Assembly (NCBI GenBank): GCA_039707465.1
Contig: CM077648.1
Coordinates: 75,327,119 to 75,391,118, forward strand
Length of the DNA: 64,000 nucleotides
Source: Rhabdophis nuchalis
Taxonomy: Eukaryota; Chordata; Lepidosauria; Squamata; Natricidae
Reading direction: 5' to 3'
Notes under the pieces: generated by a model
The model's input: the letters and a program-made list of their open reading frames with translations, nothing else
Database searches by the model: none
Told to the model about the DNA's origin: nothing
Program-made: the position numbers and the translations under genes
Shown: positions 11,206-22,059 of the stretch, piece after piece
Numbering within the stretch: position 1 is the stretch's first letter
How the letters are laid out: every line of letters begins with the position of its first letter

Positions 11206-11730
11206 CCAATCAATTAACAGTTACATAAAATTTTAGATAATTATATGGAATCTATAGAGATATGATGGGATTAAATAAGGGATATTAATAGTAAATAGGA
11301 TTTAAAGATATTATTAAAGAAAAAATAGATTGAGGCTAGAATACTTGATAAGACTTGTGGATATTGATATTGAATCACAGGATGAATTGTTAGATTTAAA
11401 ATTAATAAAATGAGACTACCCATGAATAATAACTATTCCTGAAAGGCACAGAATTTATGGATACCCGATTAGGTCTTCTTATATTTAAATTTATTTAAAT
11501 TTATCTATATTGTTTTTGGTTCTTTTTTGTTTGGTTTTATAAATAGAACGTCATCATACAATTAGGCTTTACTTAAAAGGGTATTAAAACAACTAGCAAG
11601 ATTTGGGGTTGAGATATAAGAATTGTAATAATCGATATGAAAATTAAGCGATAAACCTTGAATCTGAAATTATAAATACCATCAACACAAAATAGAGCTG
11701 GCTCAGAGGCTGAAATATACCAAGCAAATG

Positions 11731-11935
11731 AGATGAAGAGTGTGGAGTAGAGGAGAGAGGAAAGGGAAGAAGAGAGGGAAAGGAGAGAGGGCAAGGAGGG
11801 GGAAGAGGAGGAGAGAAAGGAGGAATGGAAAGGGGAGAGAGGAGAAGGAGAGAGGAAGGGGAAGTAGAGAAGGGAAGGGCGCCAGAGGGAAGAAAGGAGG
11901 TAGGGAGGAGGAGGAGAGAGGGGGAAGAAAATGAT
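11731..11935 (+). repeat. Purine-rich tract (G/A strand bias)
   Basis: Nearly pure purine on the + strand for about 200 bp, mostly GGGAGA- and GGAGGA-like words. It causes long spurious frames on both strands. Confidence 0.85.
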
Positions 11936-12305
11936 GGATAAGGCACAAATATGGTGTATGGAAAGCAGAAGAGCCCTCTGGGAGTTTTCTGGGAGTTGAT
12001 GGTAAAATGAAATGATGGTAAAATGAAATGATGTAAACATTTAATAATACAATATGATGTTGGCTATGTAACAGTATATATGTTGTTATATATTTTGAAA
12101 ATCGAAAATAAAATAAAATACCTTTAAAAAAAAAGGCAGAAAGCTATTTTTTTCATTGCCTCCTCCTTGATTAGCTGAGCCAGAGGAATAAGTATATATT
12201 ATGCCCCAAATATGGGAGGGAGCAGAACTGCTTTCCTTTTCCCTAGTGGCAATTACAACTGCCTCACATGTAATACTTCCCAGGTTCAAATCCCAGTAAG
12301 GGTAT

Positions 12306-12352
12306 GGCTAGCTGATGAGTGCTAAATAGCTTGAAATAGATCTATACTAGTC
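12306..12352 (+). ncRNA. Type I hammerhead ribozyme motif (copy C)
   Basis: Same layout as copy A: GGCTAG (12306-12311) with CTAGTC (12347-12352), CTGATGA at 12312-12318, stem II GTGCT/AGCTT with loop AAAT (12319-12332), GAAA at 12333-12336, stem III ATA/TAT, cleavage after A12346. One change puts a T-T mismatch at the second pair of stem II, which should weaken it. It is preceded by a tRNA-like head with a B-box match, GGTTCAAATCC, at about 12284. Confidence 0.7.
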
Positions 12353-13784
12353 TCCCTTTATTTATTTATCAGCACAAACATAACACACACACACACACAA
12401 TATATATATATGCTTAGACAAGTTTGATACTTGTCAAAGCTGTGTTTCAGCCAAGGAATTGGGATGAAAGCAAAGCCATGAAATAAACTGGTCAGTCTGT
12501 AAAGTAAGATTGACAGACCAGTGGGAAGGACAGCAGAATCTTGCCATTATTATTTACACTCTGGCATTTTTGCAATGCTTTATAAGTGCCTCTGAACATG
12601 TTTTTGGAAAATGCAGTTAGTTCCAAAGACAACAGCTGTACTGCAGAGAATAGTGGTTATAATTGTACTATGCAGCACTTTGCAATCTGTACTGGCTGAC
12701 TGTTTTGAGCTCAATTCAAAGAGCTGGTTTTATTTTTGAAGGTTTAAGTGGCATACATCCAGAGTGCCTAAAACATCATTTCTCATATTTACCTACATGA
12801 ATCCTAACACACCTTTTCCAGCTGCCCCTGCAAAATGAAGCTTAGTAGTTGGCCACAGGAGATAAGGTTTTTTAAAGTGTACAGACACACAATATGCTGA
12901 AATTTGTCAAGTCTTATTGGGTAAGCAAGGTTCATGTAACAAGTAAGGAAAATGACAGATGAAAACATGCAGAAACTGTTGCCTAGGCATTTTTGTATGT
13001 CCAGAAGGTCCGGAAAACATTCAGAAGTGGATCAGAATCTCCCTAATTTACTAAATTGTAAAAGGAGGAGGCAGAATCTTGTAGATTTGCAAAATTCTAT
13101 AATTATACAATCTCAATAAACACACCGTAGTTTTAGCCTTTTGATAGAGTTGATTTTATAGTCTCATCTACCTAACAGGTCAACTAACACAGAAGCCTAC
13201 ATTTGCTATGAAACTGAGAAGGACTGGTGGAAATTGGTAAAGTGTATTAGATTGTCTAATCCTACTTTGGAACAAGTGTGTTCTGTGATTATACTTCCTA
13301 AGATATATATGGAAAGCAATTGAAAATCTAGACATATGCACTTGTGAAATAAGGCAGAGCAAATACCATGATTTTTCATGTAACTGGATTACTTTAAATC
13401 AATTTCAGTAAACAGAATCATGCTCCAAAATTTCTAAAATTCTCAGAAAGTCTTAAGACTTATGTCCCCTTAGAAAGGACTTATATTATACATTCCATTA
13501 TATTATCTTTCAAGATCCATTCACTTGTTTCCTAGCCATTTTTGTTCCAAATGGTTTATAGGAGCATAATCATAGAAAATGTATGGCAAATATGGCATAA
13601 ATTAGGTTTAGAAAAAAAAGTTATGGATCATTAACGTTTCAGTCCAAGGGCTTTGCAGGAAAAAGGGGAAGAAGCAGAGATAGTAACCATATCCATATCT
13701 TTTTTATCGGTTATTTGTTCATTCAATATATTGATACTAAGCCAGAATGTGTGTGTATGTGTATGTATGTATGTATGTATGTAT

Positions 13785-13967
13785 CAGTGGTGGGTTTCAA
13801 ATTTTTTTTAGAACCTACTCTGTAGGTGTGGCCTATTTTGTGGGCGTCGCTTGGCAGTCATGTGACATGGTGGGAGTGGCCATCTTTTAAAATGTGATGA
13901 AACTCATTTAACAACGCTCTTGCTTAGCAACCAAAATTTTGGACTCAACTGTGATGATAAATTCTTT

Positions 13968-14007
<40 letters not shown>

Positions 14008-14196
14008 TCCTTTCTTTCTTTCTTTCTTTCTTCCTTCCTTCCTTTCCTTTCCTTTCCTTTCCTTCCCGTTGGGTCACTGGCAGCGGCGGGCCAGATTTAC
14101 TTCCAGGTACGCCGGTGGAACCCCCTCTAACCGGTTCTCTAAATTTCACCAACCGGCTCTCGCGAGTAGGTGCGAGCCTGCAGAAACCCACCACTG
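13785..14196. mobile_element. Non-autonomous hAT element inside a GTAT microsatellite
   Basis: TIRs CAGTGGTGGGTTTC and GAAACCCACCACTG flank 412 bp, with an exact 8-bp duplication, gtatgtat (13777-13784 and 14197-14204). The interior holds a CTTT/CCTT repeat (13964-14062). I recall similar elements as common in snake genes, but did not search. Confidence 0.85.
13964..14062. repeat. CTTT microsatellite inside the hAT element
   Basis: About 100 bp of TTTC/TTCC repeats. Confidence 0.9.
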
Positions 14197-15559
14197 GTAT
14201 GTATGTATGTATGTGACTACACAAGTGTGCACCCTAAGAAACAAATGGAGAAGTTCTGGATTGGTCAGGAAAAGAAATTGTGGGTAGTGAAACAGAGCCA
14301 TCCTTAGGGTAATGTGTGTCAAAAAAAGGAAAAACAGGATTTTTATATCACATACTGATGGCCTTCCGGACTTTTTGATATCTCCTAACCACACTCCTTT
14401 GTTTCAATGCTATCCTTTCACTTTACTTTCCAATTATTGTAAAACCCACCCAGGTATTTATGATATTTTGCATTGCTACTTTCTTTCCATGTGGAACACC
14501 CAGATACTTAAGAGTGCCTTCTGGAGAGTGCAATTATTTTGGAATATTTGAATAGTCTTGCATTGATATCTCCCTCTCTTCTTTTGTGCATCGTTAATGA
14601 TTGCCTTGTAGAACAGAAACCTTTTTCAGTACAATATTTCATATGTGCAGAATAGCCCAGAGATACTACCTTAATCAAGCTTGTTTTGAAATTATTTACA
14701 AAATATGTAGAAACTTTAAAAGGAACAGATAGCAAAATGTAATGGACAATAAAACACACCAGAATATCTTGTGTCTTTATTTTATGTTATGTATTGCAAC
14801 TTTTCGTGACAGGGGAGTTCAGAAAAGTCAGTTTGAGTTTCTGTAATGCACATTTGGATACCAATCTCATCACCTACATACTTGAAAAAAAGGTGTATAC
14901 ATTCATCAGACATGGTACTGGAAATCATCCTGGCTGTTTGCTTGTTTGATATCTGTGTGTATGTATGTACATATGTATGCATGTGCTGCTCATTCCAAAA
15001 GGAGTTTAATTAGTATATTATTATTAGCATATGGTGTTCTTACATTAGCCAGGAGGCCACAATATTATTGCAGAGTATTAGTTTGGCTGCCAATTTAGCA
15101 GCTCTGCTTATGTGCTTCTCAAGTGCACTCCAGGAGAGCAAGCTAACTTCACCTTAGAAAGAAAGGTGAACAACTCTTCCTCCAGTGTTACTGAAGGCTC
15201 CCCTCCCTTCCCATCGTCACCTCATAAACAGGCGCCACAGCTGGGAAGGTTCAGAGCTGGCAGGAAGTCTGACTGCCTGCATGGAGTACCAACTTGTCCT
15301 CCTATTTAGTATAAGCAAATCCAAGCTTTTTAACGTGCTTAGTATAGCTATTATTTATAATATAAAAACAAATATTTCTGAAGTATGAAGGCAAATTAGA
15401 TGCATCTCCAAATAAATATTATGTGATTTCATATAGATCTGGATGTAAAGGTCCAGATGATAACCAATGATAAGCAAAGGGATATAGAAAAAAAATTTTC
15501 CCCGCCATCTAATTGTAATCCATATTTTGGCAACCCAAGTATAGTAGGGTTAGCTATAT

Positions 15560-15694
15560 CAGGGGTCCCCAACCTTTGCAACTTTAAGTCTGAAGGACTT
15601 CAGCTCCCAGAATTCTCCAGCCAACTTTGCTGGCTGGAGAATTCTGGGAGCTGAAGTCCTTCAGACTTAAAGTTGCAAAGGCTGGGGTCCCCTG
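15560..15694. mobile_element. Palindromic hAT-type MITE, copy 4
   Basis: A 135-bp inverted repeat with an exact 8-bp duplication, agctatat (15552-15559 and 15695-15702). Its left flank, 15337-15559, reappears inside the composite MITE at 35.0 kb, so this locus or an identical one was a copying template. Confidence 0.9.
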
Positions 15695-17196
15695 AGCTAT
15701 ATAATAACTGGGGGGGGTGGGAGAAGAGGGAAATTGTTTTACATACCTAAAGAATAGAGCTCTAAATAAATCTCATAGATGGAAAAGGGAAAGCTGAGAC
15801 AAAAGGTTTGACACCTCATTATGTGGATTCAGATTTCCTACTCTAGACTTATTGGATCTAGTTTTCCAAAATGCCAGTATCAGCAGTGACACACAAAAGT
15901 TTTAACCCAGCCTAGATAAAGCTGTACTCTATATCAATGTTATTTGAGCTTTAAAATATTACCTCCCTTCAGCAGAACACACACATTTTGCAAGGAATGA
16001 TCAAAGAGTTATTTTAACATAGTGATCTCTTAAGTACAAACATTTACTCAGGAATTTCAACAATTTTCAGGAACTTCACCTGAAAGTAGGGAAGAGGGAG
16101 AGTGGTAGTGACATTTGGCTACTTCTGAGTATGTTCTTTTTGTGTTCAGACATTTAATTATCCATGCAGATCACATTGCTAAACAATCTGGTCTATTTCT
16201 TTCCGGGCTTGCCCTCCCACCGAAATTTGTAATTAATATTCAGCAGTCTGGAGAAATTTTAAGGGTTATCTAATTTAGGTTTAAACTTAAGGAGATTGTT
16301 CACATCTGCCTCTTTTTATCACAGTCCACCTTGCTTCCATCTGGCAGCAAGTTTTGCTTGATTAAAGAAAGAATGCAAAATGTGTGCAACTCTGGTCATA
16401 ATATTTGCATATAGGTATAAGTGAGGGCGCCACATGTCACACCAGCTTTATGTACAGCTGCCTTTTGGTTCAAGAAGTGATATTATGTCTGCAATAAAGT
16501 ATAACACATGACTTTTTAGATACAATATTTATGATGCAGTAATTACATGAGCATATCTCATAATTCACTTTGGGACAATATAGACTGTAGGAATCAATTT
16601 GGAAAGGCAAACTGTTTGGGTAAATAAATATTTGTGCTTAAAAAGAAATAAGAATTAACTTTCAGGGCATTTACTATAAATCCTATAAAGTAAACTGGAC
16701 TGGTTCAAAGGACCTTGTATGTTTTCATATGTATAAAACTGTTTACAAAAATTATTAATTTCTTTTTTAATATTTTATTTAAAGTAATTAATAGCATCCA
16801 TGATGGCTACCCATGTTGTTAGCTATGTTTTAGTAGTTAAAATATATTCTTATTCCTCTTATGTTTTAAGGAATAGCAGAAGAGGGGGGAATGAGACAAT
16901 GAAAATAATAAAAGGTAATTTTAAAAAATAGCATTCTAATGACTCTATCAGCTTCTTACAACAGAAGTAACTGATATTAACATTACTTGTCATTGCTTTC
17001 TCTCTGTGACGTTCTAAGAATACTTACCATTCTATTTTTCAAACATTTTATGCCAACCAAATATTTAAAAAGTATTGTATTGCTGGGTATTATGAGTTCT
17101 TAGACACTCTTGATCTAGAAATCCCAATAATATGGTAAATTATCATACCTTTTTTTTTACTACAGAAACTATGGAGGATTCAGCATTCAATATTCA

Positions 17197-17955
17197 AGAT
17201 GGCGGCACGCTTAGGCACTGTGGCTTTGAGCTCCTGGTATCACAGTAGAGTTAGGCAAAAACTAGTCTATACCCACAGGGAGTTATTAAGTTATTATTAA
17301 AGATTGGATCTTCTAGTCGACTCGATATTACCAGCGACTTCCAGCAGTCTTATAATATACCGAGTGACATAGTAAGACTGCCAGGCTCTCCATGGATCGT
17401 TGTTTGGCCTAGGAGGCAGCGAAGAGAGCCGAAGCAGAAGCGGGGATGCAGAGCAGGTTTGCTAGTTTGATTACGGAAGCAGCCTCACAGACCAGCATTA
17501 CCAAGCATTTTCCTAACCAACTCTAGATCCTTTGTCCACAAAACTGATGACCTAGAGCTATGGATGGCAGCGAATAAGCTCATTCGTGACTGCTGTGTGA
17601 TGATCATCACAGAGACCTGGCTTCATCCACTTGTACCGGATGCATCTGTGGAGCTAACTAACCGCACCACACACCGCTTTGACAGAAACAACAACTCTGG
17701 TAAAAGCAAAGATGGAGGACTGTGTATTTACACACATAATGACTGGTGCACTAACAGTAGAGTTGCTTATACACACTGTTCTGCAGACGTGGAATTCTCA
17801 ACTGTCATTTGTCGGCCATTTTATTTACCTAGAGAGATTTCTGTTATAGTTATCACTGCTGTCTGTATTCCACCTGATGCAAATGTTAGCACAGCGCTCA
17901 AACCAATTTCATTGTAATTTTATTACAATGACAATAAAGATTATTATTAAATTAT
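17197..17955 (+). mobile_element. LINE copy with endonuclease part and 3' tail but no RT
   Basis: Starts near AAGATGGCGGCACG, runs through a 5' region and an endonuclease-domain frame, and jumps at about 17905 to a short 3' end, ATGACAATAAAGATTATTATT. The tail resembles that of the Rex1/Babar or CR1-group LINEs. A whole RT domain of more than 1.5 kb is absent. Target duplications are not clear. It could be a deletion derivative or an RNA-level internal deletion. Confidence 0.65.
17564..17917 (+). pseudogene. Apurinic-like endonuclease fragment of a LINE
   Basis: 117 codons read MIITETWLHPLVPDASVEL, then GGLCIYTHNDWC and VEFSTVICRPFYLPRE. ETWL carries the Glu expected in the metal-binding part of exonuclease-endonuclease-phosphatase domains. 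In the parent element this domain nicks target DNA. The frame ends at the deletion junction, so the C-terminal catalytic Asp/His residues are missing. Confidence 0.7.
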
Positions 17956-20047
17956 TATTACATGATTAGAGAAAAGACATTTACCTTTCTAACTAGATAT
18001 TGGTTAAATGTCCTCTACATTTTTAGTCTTAATATACAAAATGGATGAGAATCATCTGTATGGTGTATAATCTTTTGTGAATTCAACAAAGATGGAGAAG
18101 ATGTTGTAATCTGCATAACAAGAAACATTTGGATTCTTTCATGACTCACAAAAACACTGAAACAACTGTTTCTTACATGTATTTCACAGTTTGTAGATAT
18201 GTGAGAATTTTATCAAACAAAAAACTTCTTCTAGTTGCTTGCTTTATTATGAACCAGTTAGTGCAGACTTTGTGCTCTAAGTTTTTGTGCAAATTTTATT
18301 TTCAGACAAGGTCTGAGCATAAGCATGTATTTTTCTTGCTTGTGACATCCAAAGAACTTCAGTTATATCACCAAAGACCTTTATAAAAATAAAGTTGGGT
18401 AATTATACATGAACTGAATTGAAAAAAAACGCAGTAACAGTATTAAAAATTTCCATGTAACCAGCATAGCAAAAGAAAACATCTTTTAATCAATTGACAC
18501 AAAACAGAAACAATCATTTAACAGTTTGCAATGTGTATTGATAAATAATTGAAAGGAGACAACTCTAAGTTTAAAATTATCCCATATCAAAAAGGAAGTT
18601 CAAATACAAATTTAAAGAATTCCATTGCTATATCCTAAGATAACCGATGCATTTAAGATAAATTATCTGAGGAAGAAATAGTTTTGGTACAGTAATATTT
18701 TGCTTTTAAGCAATATATCCTTATAAAAGATGCCTTTTTATCTTTTGTAATTAATCAACTGGTACTAAGATATAGTAACTGTTATAAAAGATTCATGCTT
18801 ATTGGTAAGCATAAATGTCTTTCTGCTGAGTTTTTTTATGAAATCAGTAAAATTGGTGGAGATGGGACATTGACAGCCTTGATGAAAGAAAAACCTTTGA
18901 CAAATTTCTACTTAGAAACCACTTTTGGACTTTTTGGGAGAAACTGAAAAAAATGAAAACATGATTTTGGGATTTATTTATTGGAATTATATGGGATTAT
19001 GGAAATAATGTAGACAAATGTTAATCTTAAAGGTAAGTAATTTTAATGTTAATCTTTGAGTAAGAGTTTGACATCTTGACACACTTATATCTGTACAAAA
19101 GAAAGTTGAAGTAATTCTTTTTCTATTTTTCCTTCTTTTACTTTCTTGCAACTTTTTTTCAAATCTTTTTTCTGTCTATCTTTTAACTTTCTACTTTTCT
19201 AAAACTCAATAGTTATATAAAAAATAAATTCAGTGAATATTGCAATCTCATTCTACTTTGTTTAGTCATTACAGTAATCTAACTTATACTCACCATATGT
19301 ATTGCATTAAGAAATCTTCATGCTTTCTTTTTGCTTGCTGGCCCACAAGATGGCACTAAAGAGAAAAGAGACAATTTTCCTAATTTAAAAAAAAAATGAA
19401 AGACCATGTTATGAATCAATTGTTAATTTCAAGCATCTTCTATTAATGTCAAACACATTATATTTTGTAACAATTCATATAGCTAAAAGATGAAAAGGCA
19501 GTGAATTTTTGCTCTATTTGAAATACTTTTTGTGATCAAAATGAAATCCCTAATTGTTTTCCTGCTGCAAGGTACAATGTAAAATATGAAGTAAGAATTA
19601 AAAAGTGATTTTCTTTGCAATAGTAATTACTAGTATTGCAATCCTGTTATGATTGGCTTAAATCAAATCCATAATACAGCCTTTATCTCACTGATCTTTT
19701 ACTCAATAGATTTTAGGTCTACTGAGGTTGACACAACTAAGCTATCTTGAACAGAATGTAAGGAATCTTTGATTGTCTGAATAATATTACACATGGTTGC
19801 TTGACATAAATCCCGTTGAACTTAATGTGGCTTATTTCCAAGTGATGATAGGACTGCAGCCTACAATACATAAAGTGGACTCAGAGGATTATACAGCTTC
19901 CCTGCAAGATTAAAAACATTGTCTTCAGAGTAATGATTTAAGTACTATAAATTTAAAAACATTATTTTCTAATCTAATAGTTCGGTCCACTAAATCAGTT
20001 TTCCATTGTGTCATAACTGTATCTTCCAGGGCCCAATGTTATTTCAA
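17956..20047. other. Upstream intergenic DNA, nothing recognised
   Basis: AT-rich, short chance frames only. Confidence 0.45.
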
Positions 20048-20190
20048 TCAATCAGAATAGAACTAAAAGGGACCTTGGAGGTCTTCTAATCAACTCTCCT
20101 GCTCAAGCAGGAGACCCTATGCCATTTCAGACAGGTGACTTTCCAGAATTGTCCAGAATTTAAAAGACAATTTAAATTGTCTTTCAAAAA
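20048..20190 (-). mobile_element. CR1 3' end fragment
   Basis: The + strand reads GGGACCTTGGAGGTCTTCTA and CTGCTCAAGCAGGAGACCCT. This is the complement of the CR1 3' UTR, which is also seen in + orientation at about 41.13 kb. It is heavily 5'-truncated, as is usual for CR1. Confidence 0.7.
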
Positions 20191-21493
20191 TATTCATGTG
20201 TATATGTGTATGCGTGTGAAGTAAAAAGATCTACACTATTATTTTAGAATTGGGCAGTAATCAGCATTTTATGAATCTTTAAATGTTTTAGTAGTTGGGT
20301 CTCCTTTTTTTCCTACAACTACATGGAGAAAAACTTCATCATCAAATTTAGATATTTCCACAACTAACATGGAAAAAGGTGCTGAATTATAATAAAATGT
20401 CCAAAGTCACTCAAGGAAAATTTTCATAAAACAGAAAAAATGGATCATAAATATTAAAATTATCTATTTCCTGAATATATATTAAAATTCTTAATTGAGA
20501 AGTTCATCCCCATCAATGAATTGTCCCATGTATATGATATATAGTTAAAAACTCTACTTGATTGTTTTTTTTTTAAAGATAAATGGCAAATAATCTCATC
20601 AGAACCTTAACAAAAAGAAAATTGATCTTATGTTGCTGGTCTAATTTACTTCTGCATTTTTATATGAAATAGGAATTACATTGTCTGAAATGAGTCCAGC
20701 TGTGTTCTAAAACATCTTATCTAGGAGGAAAGACATTTTAAAGCATGTGAAGTCCTGCAGGTCTGAAAAGTAGTCACACACATCTAATATACTGAAAGGC
20801 CAGGAATGTTAAAATAAAAATAAAATAATAGAGTCGGACTTTTAACTTCCAGCTGCATCATAGAGGTCAACATGTTCGGTGATTTAATTATGAACTTATT
20901 ATAGTATATAAAATGCTCCAAGACTTGCAGAATATAAAACAATCATCCCATAGTGTTCTGATCGTCTCTCATGCATGTTGCAATCCTAAATTCACAAAAG
21001 AATAAGTCTAATGATAAATGTTGAAACCTCCTTCACAAAAGTTAATCGTTGGATTCGATTATAATTCCCCAGATACTTTCTTAAAATAGCCAACTCAGAT
21101 CCCATAAGAAAGACATAATTATAATAGAAGTATTCTAATCATATTTATTTACATTAATAGTATTAGTACACTTCCTAGGAAATAGTTTGTGGGTAACATT
21201 TATTTAGTGTGGTTAAAAGTCATACTAATTGGATGCAGCAGATTTATCTGAATTACTCTATAGTTACTATTGCCTCTATCAAAAATGATAAAAATGTCAA
21301 AGTAAAGTGGTGAATCATAAGACTGTATTGGTGTTCCTGATTCTGAATTCCTAGGATGACTTTGACCAGATGAAATCAATAGATCTAAGCTTTTGTGAGA
21401 AAATAATAGCTGTCTTCTATACTGGTATAGAAATAAGATGTATAGGTCATTTGGCTTTTAAAAAATAATGCGGAAATTGGAAAAGTAGTGATT

Positions 21494-21508
21494 CCCCCCC
21501 CCCCCCCC
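21494..21508. repeat. Poly-C run of 15
   Basis: Fifteen consecutive C; length is likely to vary or to be miscounted in the assembly. Confidence 0.9.
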
Positions 21509-22059
21509 AATTGCATAACATGGTAGCAATTCTCTTGCAGAGTTTATACCGAAAATCTGAATATAAATGTTTCAAATGGGTCTAGATTATAGAGTTATCA
21601 AGACACATGTGTAGTTACAATATGGAAGCTTAACACTGAACTGTTCTTGGAACCTATTTTGTGGACTTTTGTATTTATAGTTCATAAATATTGCACAGAT
21701 GGTTATTTCCATTAATGTACGCTTGAAAAACCTGTCATAAAATGTTAGAAAGCATTCAAATACAACAAATTTTATAGAAATTTCCATTCTGGCCATGGAT
21801 TTCCACTAATTACTTAAACAGCAAAATGCCCAGAGTTGCTGTGAGTCAGGTGGCATGTAAATATAAAACAATAATAACAACTACAGAGTATTCTTTTCCG
21901 TATATTCTATAATTTTGTAGCTTGTGTAAAATATTAAATGTTACTTCAATACATAAAATTATTATTTAGCTTACTTTTTAGGATAAATTTGGACCATTAA
22001 AAAAGGATAAACATTCATAAAATTCATATAGATATAAGGTAAAGAAAAATCTATAAATC

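Larger units (their letters stand above)
9517..12132 (+). mobile_element. L1-like non-autonomous retroelement, 2.6 kb
   Basis: Bounded by an exact 19-bp duplication, aaggcagaaagctattttt (9498-9516 and 12133-12151). It ends in an A-rich tail after AAAATAAAATAAAATACC. The 5' part is GC-rich like an L1 5' UTR. It carries one interrupted frame (10352-10843), three imperfect repeats (10968-11205) and a long purine-rich strand (11731-11935) near the 3' end, a feature also known from mammalian L1 3' UTRs. No endonuclease or RT sequence is visible. The long duplication and tail mean L1-type target-primed insertion. It split the hammerhead repeat cluster. Confidence 0.75.

Noticed and set aside
11573..12040. 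Minus-strand frame rich in Ser, Pro and Leu
   Set aside because: Translation of the purine/pyrimidine tract of a retroelement; no protein signature.
17540..17575. CTGATGA at about 17544 as a further hammerhead
   Set aside because: No GAAA or matching stems follow. Similar isolated CTGATGA words at about 7549 and 37523 and minus-strand words near 1525 and 32394 also fail.
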